This document shows, piece after piece, positions 51,091 to 58,949 of a DNA stretch of 64,000 nt. Under the pieces are notes generated by a model. It searched no databases. It saw only the letters and a program-made list of their open reading frames with translations, and was not told the origin of the DNA. Source of the DNA: Clostridiales bacterium UBA6114 (GTDB lineage Bacteria > Bacillota > Clostridia > Oscillospirales > Butyricicoccaceae). Every line of letters begins with the position of its first letter. The first letter of the stretch is position 1. Location: NCBI GenBank assembly GCA_002423435.1, contig DIWE01000009.1, positions 119,806-183,805 of the forward strand. The letters run 5' to 3'. The position numbers and the translations under genes were made by a program.

Positions 51091-51252
51091 ATGGAAAATA
51101 AAATTTGTAAGAATTGCAGACATTTCAGGCAACATTATATTAAGTTCGGAAGAAGCTATCGGGAAATTACGTACGGGCATTGTGTATATCCAAGATTAAA
51201 AAAGAGAGACTCCGATTTTCCGGCATGCCAATATTATAAGGAGCGCACATAA
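51091..51252 (+). CDS. Small cysteine-rich (zinc-ribbon-like) protein, 53 aa
   Basis: Short gene with GTGAGGTGAAG upstream. Sequence begins MENKICKNCRHFRQHY and continues YGHCVYPRLKKR and FPACQYYKERT: four Cys as CxxC, then C and C, with His residues between, a likely structural zinc site. I recall similar CKNCRHF...HCVYPRLKKR micro-proteins in Clostridia, of unknown function. It is transcribed divergently from the XRE gene under twin operators, so it is probably a regulated target. Confidence 0.75.
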   Translation: MENKICKNCRHFRQHYIKFGRSYREITYGHCVYPRLKKRDSDFPACQYYKERT

Positions 51253-51314
51253 AATATGAGCATGCCGCAAAACGTATCTGGACGCGAACTTCTCTCCCAC
51301 GAGCCTAACATATC

Positions 51315-51343
51315 TTGACTTTGGGGGTGCTTTGACGTAGAAT
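51315..51343 (+). promoter_or_regulatory. Sigma-A promoter of the 51402 lipoprotein
   Basis: TTGACT at 51315-51320, 17-nt spacer, TAGAAT at 51338-51343. Confidence 0.6.
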
Positions 51344-51401
51344 CCCTATATATATGGATTTTTAACGGTCATCCCAAATCAAAACCGGAGGTTTCAAGTT
51401 T

Positions 51402-51986
51402 ATGAAACGCAAATTGCTGGCATTATTGTCTCTTGTCCTGATCGTCTGTTTTCTGGCCGCCTGCACAAGCCCCGTCGCTCCTGACCCGAATCAGCCTACG
51501 GAGGAAAGCGGGACCACGGGCTCCGCGGACGGCGGCGGAAACACTTCGGATACCGAGGCAAACCCAGATGCAAAGCTGATCTCAGGTTTTTCGGACGACG
51601 GGTCCTACGCCAGAAGCCTCAATGTCTACGATTCCTTTGAATACGATATTTCAAACGACGGTATCAAAGATAAAATCGTGCTTTACACCGATGCAAGAAA
51701 GGATCAAAACGGGGGCTGGACCTTCTCAGACAAGGGCCAGGTGTTCGCGCTCGTCGCCCAGGTAGGCGCGAGCTCCTACGCGCTCTTTGACAAGCGGTTT
51801 GTAAGCGAAGGAAATGTCAGCTACAATCTTTTCAAGGCGAAGGACGAAACGGTCCATATTTTGGTCACCTGCCGCGAGGGCTCGCAGATTGAAATCAACG
51901 ATTTCGTCTACGCGGCAAAAGGCAACGCGTTTAACAAAACGCCCGTCTACTTCTCCGACTCGATCGACTCGATCCACGCAGCCTGA
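51402..51986 (+). CDS. Hypothetical lipoprotein
   Basis: 194 aa. Lipoprotein signal MKRKLLALLSLVLIVCFLAAC with lipobox LAAC, then a Gly/Ser/Thr/Pro-rich spacer (about 22-55) and a compact 130-residue domain of unknown type (YDSFEYDISNDGIKDKIVLYTD; VFALVAQVGASSYALFDKRF). The DxNxDGxxD-like segment SNDGIKDKI could bind calcium. GGAGG precedes the ATG, and the gene has its own promoter and a hairpin terminator. Not recognised further. Confidence 0.65.
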   Translation: MKRKLLALLSLVLIVCFLAACTSPVAPDPNQPTEESGTTGSADGGGNTSDTEANPDAKLISGFSDDGSYARSLNVYDSFEYDISNDGIKDKIVLYTDARKDQNGGWTFSDKGQVFALVAQVGASSYALFDKRFVSEGNVSYNLFKAKDETVHILVTCREGSQIEINDFVYAAKGNAFNKTPVYFSDSIDSIHAA

Positions 51987-52005
51987 TTTTTCCCGCGGTT
52001 TTCTT

Positions 52006-52240
52006 CTCCCGATATGAAAATCATATCGGGAGCCATCCTATCGAAAAAATATCTCTGGGGATTGTGAAGGGGTTTAGATCCCTTCACTTTTCATATGTAT
52101 GTAGCCGGACATGCGCCGGCTACATACACCATAGCCTGCGGCCGCCGGGCCGCATCCGCCTGCGCGTGCGCAGGTGAGGGGGGTATCAAAGCCGGGGCAA
52201 AGCCCGGCTTTGTATCCAGGGGGGACGATGTCCTCCCTGG
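52006..52240. repeat. Block of seven consecutive hairpins
   Basis: Stems at 52006-52032 (12 bp), 52064-52087 (8 bp), 52096-52128 (13 bp), 52137-52154 (7 bp), 52159-52174 (7 bp), 52187-52212 (10 bp) and 52216-52240 (10 bp, one wobble). The first ends the 51402 gene. The stems differ in sequence, so this is not a simple tandem repeat. No supported coding frame crosses it. It may be a structured RNA, a nest of terminators or a mobile-element remnant. Confidence 0.6.
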
Positions 52241-52359
52241 AAAGAATTCATATCGGGAGAGTTTTTTTCCTTTTTCATCCGGTGTTTTCCGCCGTTATTT
52301 TCATCCGCGATCCAGCATATATATGTTTTAACTGCCACACTGGATTTAGGATGATGCCG

Positions 52360-53406
52360 ATGAATTTTTTGATAAAGAGAAAGCGTGCACTTCTGCGGGT
52401 CGTCTTGTGCGCACTGCTGCTTTCCTCGGCGCTGGGTCTTTATATGTCCTTCGGCCCTGTCTCGCCGGTTTCCTCCGACACATCGTCCGAAATCCGGAAC
52501 AAATTCATCAAGTGGGTGGAATTCAATGTGCCTTACGAGGTGCTTTCTCAGGCGCTGGACTATGACATCGGATCTTACGGGAAAAGCATAAAGCTAAACT
52601 GGATCGAGCTTTTAGCCTGCGTCGCAGCGAAAAACGGGGGAAGATTTCAAGCCAAAAGAAGCGCGGAGCTGGATAAGCTGGCCGCCCGCTTAAACTCCGG
52701 CGAACGTATGGAGGACATTACAAAGGGCCTTTCCTACTACCCTTACTATCTCGATGCCTACACCGCGGTGCTCGGCGGCTTTGTCGGCACCTATACGGTC
52801 GACGTGAAAAGCCGTGAGGACGAAAATGTCACCGTAAAGGAGACGCGATACGGTCTCAAGGCGTTCTGCCCGATCGCCCGCGGCTACGGCTTCAGCCATT
52901 ACGACGATTTCGGCAATTCCAGGAGCTACGGCTATCGGAGACGGCATCTCGGCAACGATCTGATGGGGAGCGTCGGCACTCCCGTTGTCGCCGTCGAAGA
53001 CGGCGTCGTCGAGGCGCTGGGCTGGAACCAGTACGGCGGCTGGCGCATCGGAATCCGCAGCTTCGACGGTAAGCGCTATTATTACTACGCGCATCTCAGG
53101 AAAAACCATCCGTACAACAGCTCCCTGAAGCTGGGCTCGGTAGTCTGCGCCGGCGACGTGATCGGCTACCTCGGAATGACCGGCTACAGCACAAGGGAAA
53201 ACGTAAACAATATCCGGACGCCGCACCTGCACTTCGGAATGCAGCTCATCTTCGACGAAAGTCAGAAGGAAAGCGTAAACGAGATCTGGATCAACGTATA
53301 CAACATTGTGCGTCTCCTGCAAAAAAACCGCGCGAAGGTCCAGAGAGACCCGGAAACGAAGGAATATTACAGGGTAATGGACGTAATAAGCGAACCTGCG
53401 TCTTAA
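52360..53406 (+). CDS. Membrane-anchored M23-family peptidase
   Basis: 348 aa from the ATG at 52360 (AGGATG 6 nt upstream); the frame is open back to 52174 but that part lies in the hairpin block and is not protein-like. A membrane segment at about 10-30 (LLRVVLCALLLSSALGLYMSF), a helical region, then M23 from about residue 170 with HLGNDLMG (HxxxD), the loop VEDGVVEALGWNQYGGWRIGI and HLHFGMQL (HxH). Extracellular peptidoglycan peptidase, possibly sporulation-linked. Single gene, convergent with the deacetylase gene. Confidence 0.82.
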   Translation: MNFLIKRKRALLRVVLCALLLSSALGLYMSFGPVSPVSSDTSSEIRNKFIKWVEFNVPYEVLSQALDYDIGSYGKSIKLNWIELLACVAAKNGGRFQAKRSAELDKLAARLNSGERMEDITKGLSYYPYYLDAYTAVLGGFVGTYTVDVKSREDENVTVKETRYGLKAFCPIARGYGFSHYDDFGNSRSYGYRRRHLGNDLMGSVGTPVVAVEDGVVEALGWNQYGGWRIGIRSFDGKRYYYYAHLRKNHPYNSSLKLGSVVCAGDVIGYLGMTGYSTRENVNNIRTPHLHFGMQLIFDESQKESVNEIWINVYNIVRLLQKNRAKVQRDPETKEYYRVMDVISEPAS

Positions 53407-53411
53407 CCGAA

Positions 53412-53454
53412 AAACGCGCCGGAGCAGATCTTTTCGATCTTTTCCGGCGCGTTT
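53412..53454. terminator. Bidirectional terminator
   Basis: AAACGCGCCGGA (53412-53423) with its complement (53443-53454) and an inner AGATC/GATCT stem, between convergent genes; TAAAAATTTT follows on the plus strand. Confidence 0.8.
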
Positions 53455-53488
53455 AAAAATTTTGGATCGCGGAGCGGCCCGCTCGTAT

Positions 53489-54427
53489 TCAATCCGGATA
53501 CGCAAAACAGATCGGTTTTACCCCGCTCGTCAGCTTGTCGAACGAAAAGCCCTTATCCTTGAGCTTTGTGATAATTTCCGGCAGCGCCTCCACGGTTGCT
53601 TTCATCGGGGCGCTGTCATGCATCAGAAGGATGTATCTTCGGTCCGGGTCGAGATTCGACGTCGCTTCCTTTATAAGCTTCTGCTTTGACAGATTTTTTG
53701 CCGTTGCATCATCGTTGCAGGCGTTCCAGTCGTAGAAAGTAAATCCCCTGCGCGTCATCTCGGCAATAAGCGGCATGTACAGGACGGAATTGTACGAATT
53801 AACGCTTCCCCCTGCGAAGCGGAATATATCCGGTTTGACGCCGGTGCTCTCGTATACAAGCTCGTAGATCTGATTAAAATCGTCGAGAAAGCTTTCAACG
53901 GACGAATAGATCTGCGTGTAGTTGTGGCTGTATGTATGCAATCCGATGCTGTGTCCGGAATCGACAATTTTCTTCATGACCGCCCTGGATTCCTGATCCG
54001 GTTTGCCGACGACAAAAAACGTCGCTTTCACATCGAACAGATCCAGGATGGACAAAATCTCAAGAGTTCTCTCCGACGGCCCGTCGTCAAACGTGAGATA
54101 AACCGTCCCGTCTTTCCTGACCTGCTCCTCGGGTGCCTTTGCATAAAGATTCGGATACATCGACTGATAGGGGAAATCTTCTTTCTTTTCGCCGGGAGCG
54201 TCCTTGTCCTCTTCCGGCGCAGGGTCGGCCGCCTTCGCCACGGTCTGGGCCTTAACAGGCTGTGTATCTTTGATCTGCAGGATCTGTGTTTCCAGATTCG
54301 ATATGCGGTCTTTGTACAAACGATTTGAGTGCAGTAAAACGAGGCTTGTGCCGATCGGAACGGCAATCATAAGCGCCAAAGCGAAAAGAATTAAATGTTT
54401 ATAGAATCGAATGCTGCCAATATACAT
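53489..54427 (-). CDS. Polysaccharide deacetylase (NodB domain), membrane-anchored
   Basis: 312 aa from the ATG at 54427 (GGCGGAG upstream); the frame to 54463 has no site. N-terminal membrane anchor (LILFALALMIAVPIGTSLVLL), a short coiled segment (LYKDRISNLETQILQIKD), then a CE4 deacetylase domain from about residue 105: TFDDGPS, HTYSHNYTQIY with metal His residues, RFAGGSVNSYN (Ala replaces the usual Pro), DWNACNDDA and LLMHDSAPM. Removes acetyl groups from peptidoglycan or other wall glycans. Family function is clear; the glycan is not. Confidence 0.87.
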   Translation of the reverse strand: MYIGSIRFYKHLILFALALMIAVPIGTSLVLLHSNRLYKDRISNLETQILQIKDTQPVKAQTVAKAADPAPEEDKDAPGEKKEDFPYQSMYPNLYAKAPEEQVRKDGTVYLTFDDGPSERTLEILSILDLFDVKATFFVVGKPDQESRAVMKKIVDSGHSIGLHTYSHNYTQIYSSVESFLDDFNQIYELVYESTGVKPDIFRFAGGSVNSYNSVLYMPLIAEMTRRGFTFYDWNACNDDATAKNLSKQKLIKEATSNLDPDRRYILLMHDSAPMKATVEALPEIITKLKDKGFSFDKLTSGVKPICFAYPD

Positions 54428-54535
54428 TGTTTTCTCCGCCACATTCCGTTTTTTATACCGCAATGACGATTAAGTGTATAAACGAAAATATCCGAGGTGC
54501 AGGGGCAGGCCCGGTCCTTTCCGGGCATGCGGTTT

Positions 54536-56215
54536 TCAGCCCGCGCCGGCGCGCTTAACGGAAAACGCCGTCCGGATCTCCCCGCCCGACGTTTCGTCGT
54601 ACCGGATCGAAACCTCGTCCCCGACGTTTAATATGACGACAAGCTCGCTTTGCGAAGCCGGAACGGCATAAAAGACCTTCTCCCCCTCAAGGCGCAGATA
54701 ATAATAGGAATTCCCGTCCCTGACGGCCGTCCGGATCTCCGCGATTTTCCCCTTGGCCTCCGTTTCGACGGGTACCGCTTGTTTAATGATGCTGTTTTGC
54801 TCCATCAGGGCGATATAGGCCTGTTCGCAGGCCGAGACGGTAGCGCCTGTCGCAACGATCTGGTACTGCCCGACATTGACCATGGCATACATTTTTACAA
54901 GCCTCGCGTTGTCCTTCAGCGCCATAAAATATGTCGGCTGCGAGGAGATGTTAAGCAGCAATGGGAAGGTCGCCTCGTATGCGAGGTGCTGAACAACGCC
55001 CTCGGCGGAGGACATGGCCGAGGTTTCCGTCGCGCCGGCACACGGATAATATTTGGTTGCCTTCGTCCTCTCGTTTGTCAGTATAAAACCGATGTTGGAC
55101 TGATCCCCGCCGACGGAAGTGATCCCGGTGTAAACGTATACGTCGTCGTTCATCGCGATGTAATTGTAGCCCGAGGTCGTAACGGTGACATCCTTCTGGC
55201 CGAAGATGGAGTTTATGAATCCGTTGTGATACTGCCCGTAATAATCGTACTGCTCGGTGATGAGCTCGGCCGTAAAGACCCTGTCGACCCAGGAGGGGAC
55301 ATCCTCATAGTACTGCGCTTCCCCCGTGACCGCGTTTACAAGCACCGCGCCGCGGATATCGGTGCCGCCGAACAGGCCGATCGTCTTTACAATCCTCGGG
55401 CAGATCCAGTACGAGTTGTTGCCGTCGTCGACCTCAAACGTCGGAAGGTCAAACATAAAGGTCGGATACCGAAAACGCAGATACCGTTCGATCTTTCGCC
55501 CGAAATGCTCCGACTGCGAATATTTGATCCCCTCTTTAAGCCGGACCACATCCGCCTCCTGCGAGGCCATATCGATGATCAGGAAGGCCGGAAGCCCCTG
55601 AGCCCTGTTGTTGAACCATTTGATCACGTCGCCGTACATAAGCGGTGTGACGCGAACGGGGCGGTTTTTATAATTGATCTGTGTGTAATCTTCAGATACC
55701 TCAAACTGGCTTACCATATCCGAAAGCTCGCCCAGTTTCCGGTCGCCCAGCTTCTGTGCCGACTCCTTGTCCAAAAGCGGTATCTTGTCAAAGGAAATCT
55801 CCTCGACATCCCTTGTGAAATCGCCCTGCTCGATTTTAAGAAGCTTGCTGTAGGCTCCGGCGCGAAAAATGACCATGGAGGACACCGAGCCGAACACATA
55901 AAGCGCCGCGAGCACGATCAGGACCACCGCCGGCAGCTTGCCCTGTTTTTTTACAAACTGAAAATACTCGGGCAGCCCCCCCGTTATCCGGATGCCGGAG
56001 GTAACCAGGACACAGGCGAAATATACGGCGCAAAGGAAGACGGCGAACACGTAAAACTCGGTCGCGTGAATGTTTAACGCGGGAAGCGTTATATAAAAGG
56101 AAATATAGCCGGCAATCGCCGTGACAATAAGGCCTACGAGGGTTCTTGCAAGCTGTCCCTTTAGCAAAATACCCCTGCGGCCCCCGCCTGGAAATCCGTT
56201 TTGCCCGGTGCCCAT
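54536..56215 (-). CDS. Large uncharacterised membrane protein
   Basis: 559 aa from the ATG at 56215, with GGGGGAG 6 nt upstream; the frame to 56239 has no site. N-terminal membrane segments at about 25-140 (LVGLIVTAIAGYISFYITL, FYVFAVFLCAVYFACVLV, LPAVVLIVLAALYVFGSVSSMVIF), then about 400 extracytoplasmic residues, beta-rich, with YWICPRIVKTIGLFGGTDIRG and VNAVTGEAQYYEDVPSWVDRV. The latter recalls the PepSY/CvpA-adjacent hypothetical proteins of Clostridia, but I do not recognise the family. No catalytic motif seen. Between deacetylase and RidA genes, same strand. Confidence 0.65.
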   Translation of the reverse strand: MGTGQNGFPGGGRRGILLKGQLARTLVGLIVTAIAGYISFYITLPALNIHATEFYVFAVFLCAVYFACVLVTSGIRITGGLPEYFQFVKKQGKLPAVVLIVLAALYVFGSVSSMVIFRAGAYSKLLKIEQGDFTRDVEEISFDKIPLLDKESAQKLGDRKLGELSDMVSQFEVSEDYTQINYKNRPVRVTPLMYGDVIKWFNNRAQGLPAFLIIDMASQEADVVRLKEGIKYSQSEHFGRKIERYLRFRYPTFMFDLPTFEVDDGNNSYWICPRIVKTIGLFGGTDIRGAVLVNAVTGEAQYYEDVPSWVDRVFTAELITEQYDYYGQYHNGFINSIFGQKDVTVTTSGYNYIAMNDDVYVYTGITSVGGDQSNIGFILTNERTKATKYYPCAGATETSAMSSAEGVVQHLAYEATFPLLLNISSQPTYFMALKDNARLVKMYAMVNVGQYQIVATGATVSACEQAYIALMEQNSIIKQAVPVETEAKGKIAEIRTAVRDGNSYYYLRLEGEKVFYAVPASQSELVVILNVGDEVSIRYDETSGGEIRTAFSVKRAGAG

Positions 56216-56261
56216 TGTAAACTCCCCCTGTTTACTCACGAAAGTGGGTATACGCGCGGCT

Positions 56262-56645
56262 TTATTTTACCGCCGCGACCAGCTCAATTTCAATCAGCGC
56301 GCCTTTCGGAAGGGCCCCGACCTCGACGCAGGAGCGCGCCGGATAAGGCTTTTCGAAATAGCCCGTGTAGATCTCGTTTACCTTTGCAAAATCCTTCATA
56401 TCCTGTAAAAACACCATTGTCTTGACAACATCGCAAAAATCGGCGCCGCAGGCCGATAAAACCGCCTTGAGATTATCAAATACCCGCTTTGCCTGCGCTT
56501 CGATGCCCCCTTCGACCAGCGCGCCCGTCTCCGGGTCGATCGGGAGCTGTCCGGAAGTAAACAAAAAGCCGCCGGCACAGATTCCCTGGGAATATGGGCC
56601 GATTGCCGCCGGAGCGCCGCTTGTGCGGATTTCAGTTCGGTTCAT
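56262..56645 (-). CDS. ridA: RidA family reactive intermediate/imine deaminase
   Basis: 127 aa, the exact family length. Hydrolyses enamine/imine products of PLP enzymes such as threonine dehydratase, in the cytosol as a trimer. GPYSQGI, FTSGQLPIDPETG, and YPARSCVEVGALPKGALIEIE with the conserved Arg and C-terminal Glu are all present. It lies 46 bp upstream of the membrane protein gene on the same strand and could be co-transcribed; the functions seem unrelated. Confidence 0.93.
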   Translation of the reverse strand: MNRTEIRTSGAPAAIGPYSQGICAGGFLFTSGQLPIDPETGALVEGGIEAQAKRVFDNLKAVLSACGADFCDVVKTMVFLQDMKDFAKVNEIYTGYFEKPYPARSCVEVGALPKGALIEIELVAAVK

Positions 56646-56784
56646 AATAATTATTTCGGTCCTTTCTTTTGCTGTTTTTAGAGGAAATATTCATGCCTTT
56701 TGAAAAATCTCTATCTTTTTGTTATCGTATCGCAAACCGGAACCGGTTGTCAATCCTTTCCGGTCGATAAACTTCCATAAAAAA

Positions 56785-56807
56785 CCCTCCCGTTTCCTTT
56801 GGGAGGG
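56785..56807 (-). terminator. Terminator of the pit operon
   Basis: CCCTCCC-AAAGGAAAC-GGGAGGG on the minus strand followed by TTTTTTA, 30 bp after the DUF47 stop. Confidence 0.85.
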
Positions 56808-56837
56808 CGAGGCGTGGTTTTGCGAAAAAACTACGGC

Positions 56838-57461
56838 TCAGGAATTCTTCAGCATCACGCTTTCAATGATGTCCGCGACGTCCTCACAGGTATCGCAGCA
56901 TTTTTCGAGATAGTGAAACGTCTGGTCCCACGCCAGAACCTCCAGGTGGTCCGTGCAGGTCGTATAAAGGCGCCGTATCGCCTGGGTATACAGGCGGTCG
57001 CCTTCCTCCTCCAGCTGATTGATCTGGACAATCAGCCCGTGCAGGGTCTCGGATTTGCGGAAATTATAGAACTCGGAAAGCGCCTGCCGCAATGCGTCGC
57101 AGCATTTTACGATCACCTTGGTCATGAGAAGCGCATCCTCGCGGACATACGTGATATTGCACATGTACATCCGCATAACGACATCCTCGACCGCATCCGT
57201 CACGCAGTCGATCGCGTCCGCCATCGCGACAATATCTTCCCGCTCGATCGGGGTGATAAACTCGCGCGCGAGCTTTTTGATCATCAGGTGCTTTGCCCCG
57301 TCGCCGCTGTGCTCGATCGCGTGCATCTCCTTCATTTTTTCCTGCAGCTTTTCCGCATGGTAATCGTTCATGATCTCGTTTAGCAGGTCGGATGCCTTAC
57401 AGGAGTAACCGACCAGCTCCACAAAGATGTCGTAATAGTTTTCATCTTTTTTTCGTGCCAT
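56838..57461 (-). CDS. DUF47/PhoU-like Pit accessory protein
   Basis: 207-aa all-helical cytosolic protein of the DUF47 (YkaA/PhoU-related) family, which accompanies Pit transporters and probably modulates phosphate uptake. Acidic metal-type clusters are visible in AIEHSGDGAKH, ITPIEREDIVAMADAIDCVTDAVED and LEEEGDRLY. It lies 41 bp downstream of pit in the same operon, ahead of a clean terminator. Confidence 0.88.
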   Translation of the reverse strand: MARKKDENYYDIFVELVGYSCKASDLLNEIMNDYHAEKLQEKMKEMHAIEHSGDGAKHLMIKKLAREFITPIEREDIVAMADAIDCVTDAVEDVVMRMYMCNITYVREDALLMTKVIVKCCDALRQALSEFYNFRKSETLHGLIVQINQLEEEGDRLYTQAIRRLYTTCTDHLEVLAWDQTFHYLEKCCDTCEDVADIIESVMLKNS

Positions 57462-57502
57462 AACCTGTCCCCACCTTTTCTAATTACAACCGGCGCTTTG
57501 GC

Positions 57503-58555
57503 CTAAAACAGCTTCATAAACAAAAACGCCATTAAAAAGCCGATGACCCCGCATCCGGGGAAGGTCAAAAGCCATGCACTCGCCATTTCCTTTACAATGT
57601 TCCAGTTCACGGAGGTCAGGCGCTTGGCGGCCCCGACGCCCATGATGGCGGTCGTCTTCGTGTGGGTGGTGCTGACGGGAAGCCCGAAAACCGTCGCGAT
57701 AAACAGACAAAACGCCGCCGCGAGGTCCGCCGCAAAGCCCTGATGCTTCTGGAGCTTGACCATATCCATGCCGACAGCCTTGATAATGCGGTATCCGCCG
57801 ATCGAGGTGCCCAGCGCCATAACCGCGGAGCACAGAATAATAAGCCACACGGGAATCACAAATTCCGCAACGGCGCCCTGCCCCCGCGAGAGAAATATGC
57901 CGAGCAAAAACACGCCCATGAACTTCTGTCCGTCCTGCGCCCCATGCATAAACGCCATGCAGGCACCGCCCAAAATCTGCGCGTTCTTGAACACGCCAAA
58001 GGCCCTTTTTCTGTCGACCCTCCTGCAGGAGTGCTCGATCGCCCGCACCGCCGCAAAGCCCATGAAAAACCCGAGGACCACCGAAAGCGCGAGTCCGTAA
58101 AGCACTTTCACCCACTCGTCCATGTTGATTCCTGCTATGCCGCCCTGAAGCGCAATGGCGGCGCCGGAAATCCCCGCAATCAGGGCGTGGCTCTCGCTGG
58201 TCGGGATGCCGAACCACCAGGCCGCCGTCGCCCAGAGCACGATCGCAAAAAGGGCGGCGCAAAGCGCGATCAGCGCTTCATGCGAGTCCCCCCCAAAGTC
58301 CACCATCCTGTAAACGGTCTGTGCCACCGTAGCGTTCAGGCTCGTCATGACCAGGACGCCGAGAAAATTAAAAACGGCCGCCATCAGGATTGCGGAATGC
58401 GGGCGCATGGACCGGGTGGACACACAGGTGGCGATCGCATTGGGCGCGTCCGTCCATCCGTTTACAAGAACGACGCCCAGCGTCAGTAAAGCGGTAACGA
58501 ACAGAACTGGATTCGATATAAGCTCATCGAAAAAACTTGCGAGTGTAACGGTCAT
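57503..58555 (-). CDS. pit: Low-affinity inorganic phosphate transporter (Pit family)
   Basis: 350-aa membrane protein with about ten segments in two homologous halves. Signature loops are GWTDAPNAIATCVSTRS in the first half and FMHGAQDGQKFMGVF in the second, both typical of PHO4/Pit proteins, plus GLPVSTTHTKTTAIMG. Moves metal-phosphate with protons, or phosphate with sodium. First gene of an operon with DUF47. Upstream lie three phased TTACAW repeats of Pho-box type, so phosphate control is likely. Confidence 0.92.
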   Translation of the reverse strand: MTVTLASFFDELISNPVLFVTALLTLGVVLVNGWTDAPNAIATCVSTRSMRPHSAILMAAVFNFLGVLVMTSLNATVAQTVYRMVDFGGDSHEALIALCAALFAIVLWATAAWWFGIPTSESHALIAGISGAAIALQGGIAGINMDEWVKVLYGLALSVVLGFFMGFAAVRAIEHSCRRVDRKRAFGVFKNAQILGGACMAFMHGAQDGQKFMGVFLLGIFLSRGQGAVAEFVIPVWLIILCSAVMALGTSIGGYRIIKAVGMDMVKLQKHQGFAADLAAAFCLFIATVFGLPVSTTHTKTTAIMGVGAAKRLTSVNWNIVKEMASAWLLTFPGCGVIGFLMAFLFMKLF

Positions 58556-58949
58556 CTTCCTCTACTTTCTTTTCGCCCTTCCTTCTCTCCATACAGGAGA
58601 GAACTGTAAACCTTACATACAATTTACATACTTTTTACAAACGATTTAAGAATATCATTTTATCGAGAAATGCACAATCGTTTTTTCGTTTAATTTTAAA
58701 CAAATCAAAATCCGCAAAAAATCCGTTTTGCATTCATTATTGCAAAATTCTTTTTCCGTTCAGCGGAGGCGCCATTTCCCGCGCCCCGCTGACGTATAAA
58801 AAATGAAAATATAAAAAAGAAAATGCGATTACAGGTGAGAATTGGCACAAAAACATCCCCTTAAAAATAAAATGATACTGTTGTTAAATATATAAAACCG
58901 GCGGAGACCGCTGTTTTTGCGCTCCGCACAAAGATGCGAGGTCATTGAT
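58556..58949. other. Intergenic region between pit and the M14 peptidase gene
   Basis: No gene. It contains the pit Pho-type boxes (58613-58640), a candidate minus-strand promoter TTGTGC-N17-TATTCT near 58685-58657, a hairpin at 58761-58791 (CAGCGG-A-GGCGC/GCGCCCCGCTG, one bulge), and an AT-rich stretch before the M14 start. Confidence 0.45.
58613..58640 (-). promoter_or_regulatory. Pho-box-type repeats upstream of pit
   Basis: Plus-strand TTACAT (58613), TTACAT (58624) and TTACAA (58635), starting 11 bp apart; in pit orientation they read TTGTAA and two ATGTAA. Three phased hexamers 58 bp before the pit start are the layout of PhoP/PhoB operators. Confidence 0.65.

Noticed and set aside
52006..52240. 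CRISPR array
   Set aside because: The hairpins do not share a repeat sequence or spacing, so there are no repeat-spacer units. No cas genes are present.
52095..52331. 78-codon frame across the hairpin block
   Set aside because: Composition follows the inverted repeats (Ala/Gly/Arg/Cys), no ribosome site; better explained as structured non-coding DNA.
54650..56077. 475-codon open frame opposite the large membrane protein gene
   Set aside because: Arg/Leu-rich product without domains, no ribosome site; the opposite strand encodes a coherent membrane protein with GGGGGAG before its start.
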